This document shows, in pieces, positions 9,559 through 17,803 of a stretch of 64,000 nt of DNA. Within the stretch, counting starts at the first letter, position 1, and the number at the start of each line of letters is the position of its first letter. The position numbers and the translations under genes are program-made. The stretch is from an uncultured Anaerolineae bacterium (lineage in GTDB: Bacteria > Chloroflexota > Anaerolineae > Promineifilales > Promineifilaceae). The notes under the pieces were generated by a model. It was not told where the DNA came from. It saw only the letters and a program-made list of their open reading frames with translations, and ran no database searches. The DNA lies in the NCBI GenBank assembly GCA_937943625.1, contig CALEAD010000007.1, forward strand, positions 62,001-126,000, given 5' to 3'.

Positions 9559-10307
9559 GCGTTACCTCCTTGCAAGCGTGCCACCAGACGTATTTTCAGG
9601 GCATTGGTCTGATCTATCAACCGCTGCAGGCGAATGCGGTTTGCCAGCCAGGCGACATAGAGCAGGCTAAAAGCGGCCACGCTGGCATTGAGGGTGATGA
9701 CCATTCTGGTAGATTCCAGCCCAGGGGCAAACTCTTGCAGCCCTTGCTCGGCTCCTTGCGCCGATTCTAGCGTGCCGCCAAAGATAACGGGGTGAATGTC
9801 ACGCAGAATACGAATACTGATGTAGGTGCTGATGATGGTGACAAAGGCAACAATGACGTAAACGGCCGCAAATCGCGCGCGCTTCTCTTCATCTTCAATC
9901 GCCCCGCGCAGCATAAAGTAGGCGGCATAAGTGAGCCAGGCAATGGTAATCAACGTCAGGCGTGGGCTCCATTCCCACCAGGTGTTCCAGGCAGGCTTGC
10001 CCCACACGGAACCGGCTACGGTGGCCATGGTGAGAAAGACCAGGCCAATTTCTACCGAAGCAACGGCCACGGTGTCCCATTTGCGGTCTGGTTTGCGCAG
10101 ATAGAGCAGCCCAGCGGCCAGCGCCACAAAAAAAGCAACCGCACCGACCCAGGCTGAGGCAACGTGGAAGTAGAAAATGCGCTGCACATTGCCCATGGTA
10201 CGCTCTACCGGCGCGTAGAAGAAAATCATGCCCAGGGCGATAACCAGAGCAACGGCCGTTACCCAGTTCAAAATACGGATATTACGATTCAGGCGAGTCA
10301 GTTCCAT
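9555..10307 (-). CDS. ccmC: Heme exporter protein C
   Basis: A 250-residue, six-helix membrane protein of the heme-handling family. The tryptophan-rich WWD motif is seen as WGKPAWNTWWEWSPRLT, flanked by candidate heme-ligand histidines in FYFHVASAW and ILRDIHPVIF. CcmC presents heme to CcmE. A family B repeat in the same orientation lies upstream between ccmB and ccmC, so ccmC-ccmD may have their own leader rather than being read only from ccmA-ccmB. Confidence 0.92.
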   Translation of the reverse strand: MELTRLNRNIRILNWVTAVALVIALGMIFFYAPVERTMGNVQRIFYFHVASAWVGAVAFFVALAAGLLYLRKPDRKWDTVAVASVEIGLVFLTMATVAGSVWGKPAWNTWWEWSPRLTLITIAWLTYAAYFMLRGAIEDEEKRARFAAVYVIVAFVTIISTYISIRILRDIHPVIFGGTLESAQGAEQGLQEFAPGLESTRMVITLNASVAAFSLLYVAWLANRIRLQRLIDQTNALKIRLVARLQGGNA

Positions 10308-10443
10308 TCCTTATTACTCCTTTAAGCGCTTCTTGCGCCACATGTTAGCAAGAACTCCCCTAAACGTACAAATCAAGAGTCTGGAGACGAGAGCGTGGAG
10401 GCCAGACATTGAGAATTGGTGCAATCTCCAGTCTCCTGTGGAA

Positions 10444-10567
10444 GGGACCGCCGACGACCGACCGCTGACCATGCCACAGGGTTATTCCTGGCCGTCTGCG
10501 CTCTGCCGTCTACCTTGTAAGTGGAACCTGCGCTACATTTTCATTCATGGTGGTGTGCGCCACTCAT
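10444..10567 (-). repeat. Intergenic repeat family B, minus-strand copy
   Basis: Read on the minus strand it starts GGCGCACACCACCATGAATG, runs through GAAAATGTAGCGCAGG and ends in GCGGTCGGTCGTCGGCGG. The order is the same as in the plus copies at 26480 and 48022. It occupies most of the 285-bp ccmB-ccmC gap and points towards ccmC. The remaining 136 nt to ccmC show no clear feature. Confidence 0.75.
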
Positions 10568-10592
10568 ACAGTTTCCTGTTTTCAATGCTCGT

Positions 10593-11294
10593 TTAAGATT
10601 CTACCACGTAATGATAGGTCAAAAAACCGGCACTAAGCATCAGCAAATCATAGATGATCACAATCGAGATTGGGCTTTGCACCTCGGCAAAGGGGGGCGT
10701 TTGTGGAAACATGTAGGCGGCCACGGCCATAGCTGCTGGCAGAACCAGCGGCAAGGAAAGCGGCAACAGCAGCACCGGCAACAGCACCTCGCGCGTGCGC
10801 GTCTGGATAGTCATAGAGGTGACAATGACGCCAGCAGCAATGTACCCTACTGTGCCCAGGAACAAAACGAGCAGTACTGGAGGGCGCCAGAGTGGTTTAT
10901 CAAAGAAAATGATGAAGACGAAGATCAAAATCAGTTCCAGAATCAGGGTGAAAAGCGTGATACCAATCACTTTGCCCAGGTAAATGGCGCCGCGCTGGAT
11001 GGGGGCCATTAAGACGGCTTCCATCGTCTGGTTTTCGCGCTCAATGGCGAGTGAGCGGTTGAGGCCAAGCGTGCCGGCCAGCAGGATGGTTGACCAGAGC
11101 AGGCCGGTGGCAACCTGGCGCGCCGCCGCCAAATTGGCTTCCAGGGCAAAGTTAAACATGATGACGGTGGCAAGGGAGAACATACTCATGACGCTGATGG
11201 TCTGGCGCGTCTGTTTTTCAATTTGTAGGTCTTTCCAAACAATGGCCCAGACGGCGGCCCAAAAGGGGGAGTTGTTGAGGTTAAAAGAGGTCAT
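10593..11294 (-). CDS. ccmB: Heme exporter protein B
   Basis: A 233-residue, six-helix permease subunit of the CcmAB ABC complex, which powers release of holo-CcmE. The cytoplasmic N-terminus WAIVWKDLQIEKQTRQ and the LAIERENQTMEAVLMAP segment are typical of the family. The start at 11294 is chosen because homologues begin close to this Lys-Asp-rich segment and the upstream extension looks unrelated. It lies 75 nt after ccmA on the same strand. Confidence 0.9.
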   Translation of the reverse strand: MTSFNLNNSPFWAAVWAIVWKDLQIEKQTRQTISVMSMFSLATVIMFNFALEANLAAARQVATGLLWSTILLAGTLGLNRSLAIERENQTMEAVLMAPIQRGAIYLGKVIGITLFTLILELILIFVFIIFFDKPLWRPPVLLVLFLGTVGYIAAGVIVTSMTIQTRTREVLLPVLLLPLSLPLVLPAAMAVAAYMFPQTPPFAEVQSPISIVIIYDLLMLSAGFLTYHYVVES

Positions 11295-11369
11295 AAGGGT
11301 GTAAGTAGCGAGTTGGTAATTTGGTTGGCAGCAAACTAAGAAACCAACCAACATAGCAACTAATTTAGC

Positions 11370-12077
11370 TTATCCGCCATGTCGCCCGGTATGTTCGGCA
11401 TACAGGTCTAAAAAGTCGTGCGGGGCAATCTGGCTGCTGGGCAGGTCGGCCACAATTTTGCCCCGATTGAGAATTAGCGCGCGATCGCACAGGTTTAGCC
11501 CGTGCACCAGATCGTGGGTGATCATGAAAATGGTACGGCCGTTTTCCTGTTCCTTGCGCAGTAAATCATCTAGCAATCGCGCCGCATCCTGGTCTAGCCC
11601 CGTGTACGGTTCATCCAGCAGCAGCACATCCGGTTCGTGCAGGGTGGCGCGAGCAATCGTCAGCCGCTGCACCATGCCCCGCGAAAAGGTGCTCACCGGG
11701 TCGCGCTGGCGCGCCAGCAGCCCCACCGTCTTCAGCGCCGCCATCACCCGCTCTTCGCGATTATCCAGCCGATAGAGCCGGGCAAAGAAACGCAAATTTT
11801 CAGCGGCCGTCAGGTCGCCATAGAGCAAGGGCTGGTGCGAGACCAGGCCAATGTAGCGCCGCACCTTCTCCGCGTGTTCTGGCAGAGGCCAGCCGCCAAT
11901 TTTTACTTCACCGGCCGTTTTGGTCAGCAGCGTGGCCACAATGCGTAGCAGGGTACTTTTGCCTGTGCCATTTGGCCCTACCAGCGTGATGAACTCCCCC
12001 TGGCGCACGTACAGATTTACACCGCGCAGCACCGGGTTGAGGCCATAATTTTTGACTAAGCCATTAATCTGAATCAT
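11370..12077 (-). CDS. ccmA: Heme exporter ATP-binding protein A
   Basis: A 235-residue ABC ATPase. Walker A is GPNGTGKST, the Q-loop is near SHQPLLYGDLT, the signature is FSRGMVQRL (the CcmA-type variant of LSGGQ), and Walker B is VLLLDEPYTGLD followed by a switch His in MITHD. The start at MIQINGLVKNYG removes a non-conserved upstream extension. Adjacent ccmB and ccmC/ccmD support the Ccm role over a general ABC exporter. CcmE, CcmF and CcmH are not in the window. Confidence 0.9.
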   Translation of the reverse strand: MIQINGLVKNYGLNPVLRGVNLYVRQGEFITLVGPNGTGKSTLLRIVATLLTKTAGEVKIGGWPLPEHAEKVRRYIGLVSHQPLLYGDLTAAENLRFFARLYRLDNREERVMAALKTVGLLARQRDPVSTFSRGMVQRLTIARATLHEPDVLLLDEPYTGLDQDAARLLDDLLRKEQENGRTIFMITHDLVHGLNLCDRALILNRGKIVADLPSSQIAPHDFLDLYAEHTGRHGG

Positions 12078-12131
12078 GGGCGCAATTGTAAGCATTAAGC
12101 GGCGAAGAACAAGTAACCGCAGCAAGAGTCA

Positions 12132-12161
12132 TTGCGTATCCTGAGGTGTACATAATATAAT
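12132..12161 (+). promoter_or_regulatory. Sigma-70-type promoter of the double-HTH regulator gene
   Basis: TTGCGT (12132-12137) and TATAAT (12156-12161) are separated by 18 nt. It lies about 87 nt before the ATG at 12248, in the 170-bp region divergent from ccmA. Confidence 0.55.
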
Positions 12162-12247
12162 AGGCCAAATTACAGAGCGTCAGGGAAGATACAGGCAGTT
12201 TATTTACCAACCCGTCCGGGTAGATATTCTGCCAAACGAGCAAAACT

Positions 12248-12907
12248 ATGAGCAAACAAACTCCCCGTGCCCAGATATTAGGCAAACTGATCCAGGAAGC
12301 GCGCGAATATGCCGGACGTTCGCCGGCCGATTGCGCCGCCGTGTTGCAAATTTCCCCAGAGGCATATGCGGCAGCAGAAAGGGGCGAATGGCCCATCTCC
12401 CTGCCAGACCTGGAGGTGCTGGCGCTTTACCTGGGCATCCCTATGGGCTACTTTTGGGGCAGCGAAAAGTTGGAGGAAAAGCGGCACGTGGATTATATGA
12501 ACCTGGTACTGCTGCGCCATCGCCTTATCGGCGTCACGCTGCGGCAGCAGCGGTTAAAGGAAAAGCGCTCTGTGGAGGATGTGGCGCAGGTGATCAACGT
12601 GACGCCTGCGGAGGTAGAGGGTTATGAAAGCGGCGAAAAGCCGGTTCCCTATCTGCACCTGGAAGCGATGGCGCGCTATCTGAAGGTGACGATTGGCCAC
12701 TTTATGGATGTGGAGCGCGGCCCCCTGGGACGGCATGAGGCTGAACTGCGGCTGGTACGTATCTTTAACGAGCTTTCGCCAGAAATGCAGGCATTTCTGG
12801 CCAACCCCCAAAGCGTGATCTACCTGGAAACGGCTTACCGCCTGAGCAAGATGGACGTGACGCAACTACGCCAGATCGCGGAAAGTATCCTGGAAATTAC
12901 CTGGTAG
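12248..12907 (+). CDS. XRE-family regulator with two helix-turn-helix domains
   Basis: A 219-residue protein with two tandem Cro/C1-type HTH domains. The first spans about residues 10-72 (LIQEAREYAGRSPADCAAVL...LALYLGIPMGYFW) and the second about residues 95-155 (LRQQRLKEKRSVEDVAQVI...MARYLKVTIGHFM). The C-terminal tail is helical. Two similar HTH units in one chain suggest binding to a tandem or palindromic operator. It is divergent from the ccm genes, which makes them a possible target, but no operator is evident. Confidence 0.85.
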   Translation: MSKQTPRAQILGKLIQEAREYAGRSPADCAAVLQISPEAYAAAERGEWPISLPDLEVLALYLGIPMGYFWGSEKLEEKRHVDYMNLVLLRHRLIGVTLRQQRLKEKRSVEDVAQVINVTPAEVEGYESGEKPVPYLHLEAMARYLKVTIGHFMDVERGPLGRHEAELRLVRIFNELSPEMQAFLANPQSVIYLETAYRLSKMDVTQLRQIAESILEITW

Positions 12908-12984
12908 CTTTTGGGGAAAGGGGAAGAGGGGGAGACTTGGTACGTGGGCATATTACGATAAATGCAAACGGAATGCAGATTGGC

Positions 12985-13068
12985 AGGTTGGCGGGCTAGT
13001 TGTCGGCCGTCGGTGGTCTCGGTGGTCAGCCGTCGGCGGTCTGCAGTTATTTACGAAGGAGTGTTGGC
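12985..13068 (+). repeat. Intergenic repeat family A copy before the TPR gene
   Basis: It contains tandem GTCGGCCGTCGGTGGTC and CAGCCGTCGGCGGTC units and runs directly into the AAGGAG Shine-Dalgarno of the gene at 13070. The longest reading frame upstream of that gene is only translated repeat. Confidence 0.55.
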
Positions 13069-13069
13069 A

Positions 13070-13606
13070 ATGACGGCCGATCAATTGAAAGACGAAGGAC
13101 TGCGTCTGTTTCGTGCGGGGGATTATGAAGGGGCGTTAGCGCAATTTGAAACGGCCGTTGCCGCTTACGCCGCCGCCAATAACCTGACCGGACAGGCAGA
13201 AATGTGGAACAACATTGGCGTTATTCAGCGCATGCGCGGTCAGCGCGACCTGGCCCTGCCGGCCCTGACGCAGGCAGCCGAAGCCTTTGCCAGCCTGGGG
13301 GATAAAAACCGTCAGGCGCAGGCGCTGGGCAACCTGGGCGATCTGTATAGCTTTGGCAAGCAACCAGAAGAAGCCGCACGCTGCTATAGCGACGCCGCCG
13401 CCCTCTTCGCCGCGGATGGCGACCGCGACAAGCAAAGTCAGGTGCTGCGTGCCCTCAGCTTGCTGCGCCTGCGCCAGGGGAAGCTGGCACAGGCGATGAT
13501 GCACATGGAGGAAAGCCTGGCGGTAAACCCGCGCGCTGGCTTCTTTGGCGGGATTTTCCGCGCACTGCTCCGTTTTGCCCTCGGTTTGATGGGCATCAAG
13601 CGTTAA
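13070..13606 (+). CDS. Tetratricopeptide repeat protein
   Basis: A 178-residue soluble protein with about four TPR units, such as DEGLRLFRAGDYEGALAQFE, AEMWNNIGVIQRMRGQRDLA and AQALGNLGDLYSFGKQPEEA, followed by a short hydrophobic C-terminus (FFGGIFRALLRFALGLMG) that may associate with the membrane. TPR proteins act as protein-protein scaffolds, and the partner is unknown. AAGGAG lies 8 nt before the ATG. It is flanked by family A repeats on both sides. Confidence 0.8.
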   Translation: MTADQLKDEGLRLFRAGDYEGALAQFETAVAAYAAANNLTGQAEMWNNIGVIQRMRGQRDLALPALTQAAEAFASLGDKNRQAQALGNLGDLYSFGKQPEEAARCYSDAAALFAADGDRDKQSQVLRALSLLRLRQGKLAQAMMHMEESLAVNPRAGFFGGIFRALLRFALGLMGIKR

Positions 13607-13609
13607 CTG

Positions 13610-13750
13610 GCATAGTTCATCGTCTCTGGAGCGGTACGTTACAAATTCCTGACCGCAGACGGCCGCTGCCGACTCTCCATCACTGCTAAAACCGCGGTCG
13701 GTGGTCTACGGTCGGCAGTTAACAAATTGTACAGATCGCTTGAATCACAC
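13610..13750 (+). repeat. Intergenic repeat family A, near full-length copy
   Basis: It shows the full order of the family: CATAGTTCATCGTCTCTGGA, a TACAAATTCCTGACCGCAG segment, an ACCGCGGTCGGTGG centre, and TGTACAGATCGCTTGAATC at the end. GACCGC and GCGGTC blocks in opposite halves could pair as a long hairpin. It is oriented towards the transporter at 13797. Confidence 0.8.
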
Positions 13751-13796
13751 CCACTAATTCAATTCATACCCTTTGTCAATCATTTAGACTTCCCAC

Positions 13797-15191
13797 TTGC
13801 AAACACTTTCGCGCCGCACAAAATTTATCTACAGCTTGGGCGACTGGGGCACTTCGTCTGCCACAGTGGCGCGCAACACCTTCTGGTTTGTCTTTCTTAC
13901 AAATGTGGTGGGGCTGAGCGCGGGGCTGGCAGGCACGGTGGTACTGGTTGGCCGCATCTGGGACAGCATCAACGACCCGCTAGTTGGCACGCTAACTGAC
14001 CGGGTAAGAACACGCTGGGGCCGCCGACGGCCGTTTCTCCTCTTTGGCGCGGTTCCATTTGGCCTCTCTTTCTTTCTTATTTTTTACGTGCCCCCCTTTG
14101 AAAGCGACATCGCCCTGGCCGTCTACTACAGCCTGGCTTTTTTGCTTTTTGACACGCTCTACACGCTGGTGAATGTGCCCTACATTGCCCTGACGCCAGA
14201 GCTAACGGCCGATTTCGACGAGCGCAGCAATCTGGCGGGCTGGCGTATCAGCGTCTCCATTTTAGCAGCGCTGGTGACGGCCGGCACATTTACGCTGCTG
14301 GCGGAGGATCTGTTTGGCGCCTGGCTGGGAGGAGACACGGCTGCTATCCGCGCTGGCTATGCTCTCACGGCCGGGTTGTGGGGACTGACGCTGACCATCC
14401 CCCTGCTGATTTTGTTTGCCTACCTGCGTGAGCCGGAACGAGAACCCGACCCTGACCCAATACGGCCGTTGCAGACATTCCGCGAGGTGTTCCGCAATCG
14501 GCCGTTTCGCCTGGGGGCAACCATTTACCTGCTGAGCTTTGCCACCACAGACATGATATTGGTGGTCTTTGTGCGCTTTCTCATTGACTACGTGCGCGTG
14601 CCCCCCGGTTTTGACAATTTGCTGCTGGCGCTGGTGCTGGGGCTGGCCTTCATCAGCATGCCGTTGGTGGTAAAATTGATGCGCCGCTATGGCAAGCGCA
14701 ATGCCTACATGGGCAGCATGGCTTTTATGGCGGTGGTCTTATTGATCATGGGGTTGGTTCCCCCTGGCGGGCAAAATTGGATGCTGGTAGCGGCCGTGTT
14801 TGCCGGCATGGGATACGGCGCGGCCAATGCTGTGCCCTGGGCCATCGTCGCCGATGTGGTTGAAGCAGATGAGCTCAAAAGCGGCAAGCGACGTGAAGGA
14901 ATTTATGCCGGCTACCTGGCCTTTTTCCGCAAGCTGGCCTCTGCGTTTGCTATCTATCTGGTGGGGCAACTGCTGGAGCTGAGCGGTTTTGTCAGCAGCA
15001 CCGGCGGACGAACCCTGGTGGAGCAGCCGGAGAGCGCGCTGCTGATGCTGCGCCTGCTGGTAAGCGTTGTGCCCGCATTTATGCTGGTGATGGCGGTAGC
15101 GGTGGCGTGGCGCTATCCCCTGAGCCGGGCACGCTACCAGGAGATTCAGCGGCAATTGGCAGAGCAGCGCAGCGCACAGCGTAAACCCTGA
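13797..15191 (+). CDS. GPH-family (MFS) sugar:cation symporter
   Basis: A 464-residue, 12-helix transporter of the glycoside-pentoside-hexuronide family (MelB/XylP type). Characteristic segments are FIYSLGDWGTSSA at the N-terminus, the cation-site-like GRIWDSINDPLVGTLTDR, the loop TRWGRRRPF, and a second-half VVKLMRRYGKRNAY loop. The only in-frame start after an upstream stop is the TTG at 13797. No glycosidase or sugar regulator is directly adjacent, so the substrate cannot be inferred. Confidence 0.87.
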   Translation: MQTLSRRTKFIYSLGDWGTSSATVARNTFWFVFLTNVVGLSAGLAGTVVLVGRIWDSINDPLVGTLTDRVRTRWGRRRPFLLFGAVPFGLSFFLIFYVPPFESDIALAVYYSLAFLLFDTLYTLVNVPYIALTPELTADFDERSNLAGWRISVSILAALVTAGTFTLLAEDLFGAWLGGDTAAIRAGYALTAGLWGLTLTIPLLILFAYLREPEREPDPDPIRPLQTFREVFRNRPFRLGATIYLLSFATTDMILVVFVRFLIDYVRVPPGFDNLLLALVLGLAFISMPLVVKLMRRYGKRNAYMGSMAFMAVVLLIMGLVPPGGQNWMLVAAVFAGMGYGAANAVPWAIVADVVEADELKSGKRREGIYAGYLAFFRKLASAFAIYLVGQLLELSGFVSSTGGRTLVEQPESALLMLRLLVSVVPAFMLVMAVAVAWRYPLSRARYQEIQRQLAEQRSAQRKP

Positions 15192-15244
15192 CCCGTGCGC
15201 AGCTCAGCGATTGCGGTTTGCAGATTACAGATACCCGATGAACA

Positions 15245-17221
15245 ATGCGTATTGACCATGAATTCGACGTGGCTTTTGCCAATGCGCTGGCAGCGGTGGA
15301 GTCGTATAACAAGCACCTGTACCGCCCGAATACCTACCTGCACAAATGGTGGGCGCGGCGTTGTGGCAGCACCTTTCGCGCCATTCTCAAGCACCTGGTA
15401 GCGGACGAAGCGCAACAAGATTATTATGCCGTCGGGGGGTTGGCCGGTAAAATTGTGCTCGACCCAATGATGGGCGGAGGCACAACGCTGCACGAGGCGA
15501 TTCGCCTGGGGGCCAATGTGGTAGGGGTGGATATTGATCCCATCCCGGTCTTGCAGGCACGCGCGACGCTGACGGAGGCGTCGCTGGAGGGGTTGCAGGC
15601 CGCATTTGCTGCTTTTTATGCACGGCTAACGGCCGTTCTTAGCCCTTTTTATCAGACCCATTGCCCCATTTGCGATATGGCCGTTCCGTTGCAATACGTG
15701 CTCTATGGCTGGCGGCGGCAGTGTGGCTGTCGCTCAGCCTTATTTCTGGATTCGCTGCGTTTGCGCCACAACAGCGATAGTTCTACGCTGACCCTGGACC
15801 CGCACAGCCATGCCATTTTGCGCGACGGCACGGTGCTGTTTGCCTCGGAGAATCCGACGCCGCTGCCGCTGCTGACGCGCCAGCAAAGCCATTGCCCCGA
15901 TTGCGGGCAACCCTTTCGCGAGGATGTTAATCTGCCCTATTTTCGTCGGTACGAACCGGTGGCTGTTGCCGGTAAGTGCCCCAAACACGGCCGTTTCTTT
16001 GCCCCCATCCGTGCCACCGATCATGCTGCCATTGCCCAGGCCGACGCGCTGCGGCAGAAGTTGGGCTTTGAGCCAGTACAGTTTGTCGTGCAGCCGGGGC
16101 CAAAATCAAGCAGCCTGCTAGCGCGCAACGTCACCCATTACCTGGACCTGTTCTCTAGCCGCCAGCTTTTGTACCTGCGCGCTGCCATTGATGCGCTGAC
16201 AGGGGTTGAGCCAATTGCGCAGCTGAACCTGGCGTTGCTGGTCTCGACGTCGCTGGAGTTCAATACGCTGCTATGCAGTTATAAGGGGGAACAGCAGCGG
16301 CGACCTGGCGCCATTCGTCATGTGTTTGCCTATCATGCGTACTCCTTTCCCTATACGGCGGCGGAAAACAATCCCATTTACCCCAGGCGCGCTTCGGGCA
16401 CCCTGCAAAATCTGTTTCACGGCCGTCTCCTGCGTGGGCGACTTTGGGCAGCGAATCCCATCGAGCGGCGGCTAGAAAACGGCCGTGCGCAAAAAGTAAC
16501 GATTCCCGGTGAGGTGGACGCAGGCACAGAGCATGATGATTTTGCCGCTCTACAAAGCGGTACGCGCCGCTTTTTGCTGCGCCAGGGTTCGTCTGCGGCG
16601 CTCGATTTGCCCGATGCCAGCGTAGACGCCATTGTCACCGACCCGCCCTACTATGACAGTGTGCAATATGGCGATCTGGCCGCTTTTTTTCGCGTCTGGC
16701 TGCGGCAGTTGTTGCCAACGGCCGTTGCCTGGGAGTACGCGCTGGATGAAACGGCCGTAGATCAGCGCCTGGAAAATGGGCAATACGGCGCCGTGCTGCG
16801 CGCTATCTTTGCGGAATGCCGGCGCGTGCTCAAGCCAGACGGCCGTCTCATTTTCACCTTCCACCACTGGAACCCGCAGGGCTGGGTGGCGCTGACGGGC
16901 GCACTGAAGCAGGCTGGCTTTGTGCTGGTGAACCGTTACGTCGTTCACGCCGAGAACCTGACTTCACGTCACATTCTCAATCAGAATGCCCTGAAGCACG
17001 ACGTGATTCTGGTGCTGGCTCCGGCCACTGCTGCCCCCTTTCCCTCCTGGTCACGCCCGACGCAAATCAGAACAACGGGCAGCTATGAGTTTTGCCTGGA
17101 TTGCGGAACGGCCGTTGGCTGGTTACTACAAGCAAACCTCAGCGACCAGGAAATGGCTGCTACCTGGCAAGTGTGGTTAGGAGAGGAGATTAGCGGTGAG
17201 CGGTGTTCTACAACTTTCTGA
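15245..17221 (+). CDS. Zinc-ribbon DNA methyltransferase (DPPY class)
   Basis: A 658-residue protein resembling COG1743-type adenine-specific DNA methylases. The N-terminus has YLHKWWARRCG, typical of that family, then the SAM-binding motif LDPMMGGGTTLHEA with VGVDIDP. The middle has zinc-ribbon Cys pairs (CPICDM with CGC; CPDCGQPF). The catalytic motif is TDPPYYDSVQYGDL, and a late CLDCG lies near the C-terminus. No restriction gene is adjacent, so it is an orphan methylase or a member of an unrecognised system. Its gene holds eight ACGGCCGT sites, the densest run in the window. The stop codon lies inside a family A repeat. Confidence 0.8.
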   Translation: MRIDHEFDVAFANALAAVESYNKHLYRPNTYLHKWWARRCGSTFRAILKHLVADEAQQDYYAVGGLAGKIVLDPMMGGGTTLHEAIRLGANVVGVDIDPIPVLQARATLTEASLEGLQAAFAAFYARLTAVLSPFYQTHCPICDMAVPLQYVLYGWRRQCGCRSALFLDSLRLRHNSDSSTLTLDPHSHAILRDGTVLFASENPTPLPLLTRQQSHCPDCGQPFREDVNLPYFRRYEPVAVAGKCPKHGRFFAPIRATDHAAIAQADALRQKLGFEPVQFVVQPGPKSSSLLARNVTHYLDLFSSRQLLYLRAAIDALTGVEPIAQLNLALLVSTSLEFNTLLCSYKGEQQRRPGAIRHVFAYHAYSFPYTAAENNPIYPRRASGTLQNLFHGRLLRGRLWAANPIERRLENGRAQKVTIPGEVDAGTEHDDFAALQSGTRRFLLRQGSSAALDLPDASVDAIVTDPPYYDSVQYGDLAAFFRVWLRQLLPTAVAWEYALDETAVDQRLENGQYGAVLRAIFAECRRVLKPDGRLIFTFHHWNPQGWVALTGALKQAGFVLVNRYVVHAENLTSRHILNQNALKHDVILVLAPATAAPFPSWSRPTQIRTTGSYEFCLDCGTAVGWLLQANLSDQEMAATWQVWLGEEISGERCSTTF

Positions 17222-17320
17222 CCGCAGACGGCCGACCGCCCATCTTTCTGATCACAAGCGGCCCACCACTGGCAAAATCGCGGTCGGTGGTCAGCGGTCA
17301 AACTGTAAAGATCACTCGCC
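17195..17320 (+). repeat. Intergenic repeat family A, overlapping the methyltransferase 3' end
   Basis: It contains ACAACTTTCTGACCGCAG, CACTGGCAAAATCGCGGTC, GGTGGTCAGCGGTC and TGTAAAGATCACTCGCC, matching the 27899 and 29149 copies in order. The methyltransferase stop codon falls within its TTTCTGACC segment, so the last residues of that protein are encoded by the repeat. Confidence 0.8.
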
Positions 17321-17352
17321 AATTCCCAGTCTCCATTCTCCAACACCCAGGT

Positions 17353-17381
17353 TTGACACAAAGCCATCACTCTGGCATAAT
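17353..17381 (+). promoter_or_regulatory. Promoter of the T-box leader
   Basis: TTGACA (17353-17358) and CATAAT (17376-17381) are separated by 17 nt. This is a good sigma-70 promoter about 45 nt before the first T-box stem I sequences. Confidence 0.75.
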
Positions 17382-17387
17382 CACCCT

Positions 17388-17703
17388 AGCTTGTCACAAA
17401 TAAACTTGCCACAAAAGCGACGATAGAGACGAGTAGGTTTTCACTGACGGACCAAGCGAGCCTGAGTGGGTGCAAGTCAGGTGTCCGCAAAAAGCTGAAA
17501 ATCCCTCTGGAGCTGCTAACCGAAACGCTTTGCCCCAGTCAAAGCGGAGTAGACTTAGTCGGAATGGTTCCCCGTTAACGGAACTGCAGCAATGAGCCGT
17601 GAATCGGCTGCTGCTGCACTGAGCGCCTGACGTTGTGCAGGAACTTGGGTGGTACCGCGGAGAGCTTGCGCCTTCGTCCCATGTGGGATGGAAGGCGTTT
17701 TTT
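17388..17703 (+). promoter_or_regulatory. T-box riboswitch leader upstream of alaX
   Basis: The defining T-box sequence TTGGGTGGTACCGCGG is at 17645-17660, followed by a terminator. Stem I landmarks are GATAGAGACGAGTAGG near 17423, a distal loop AGCGAGCCTGAGTGGGTGC, and AAAATCCCTCTGGAGC on the 3' side. The bulge reads UGGU, which would pair with a tRNA carrying A73, as tRNA-Ile and tRNA-Ala do. The best specifier reading by position is AUC (17501-17503, Ile); GCU (17512-17514, Ala) is an alternative. Uncharged tRNA would favour the antiterminator and allow transcription of alaX and perhaps the genes beyond it, including ileS. Confidence 0.93.
17669..17703 (+). terminator. T-box regulated intrinsic terminator
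   Basis: CGCCTTCGTCCC pairs with GGGATGGAAGGCG around ATGT and is followed by six T residues. It lies directly after the T-box sequence, as expected for transcriptional control. Confidence 0.88.
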
Positions 17704-17803
17704 GTTTTAGTTGGGTAGCCGTTAGTCTTGTAGTCTTGTAGTCGGGAGTCTGGCTACAAGCTCCTTGACTACCAGACTACTCGACTAACGACTAAAGGAC
17801 TAT

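Noticed and set aside
12962..13070. Longer N-terminus for the TPR protein
   Set aside because: The extension translates family A repeat and lacks a ribosome binding site, whereas AAGGAG precedes the ATG at 13070.
15192..17800. Restriction-modification or BREX-like defence island around the DNA methyltransferase
   Set aside because: Flanking genes are a sugar transporter and alaX. No nuclease, helicase or specificity gene is adjacent.
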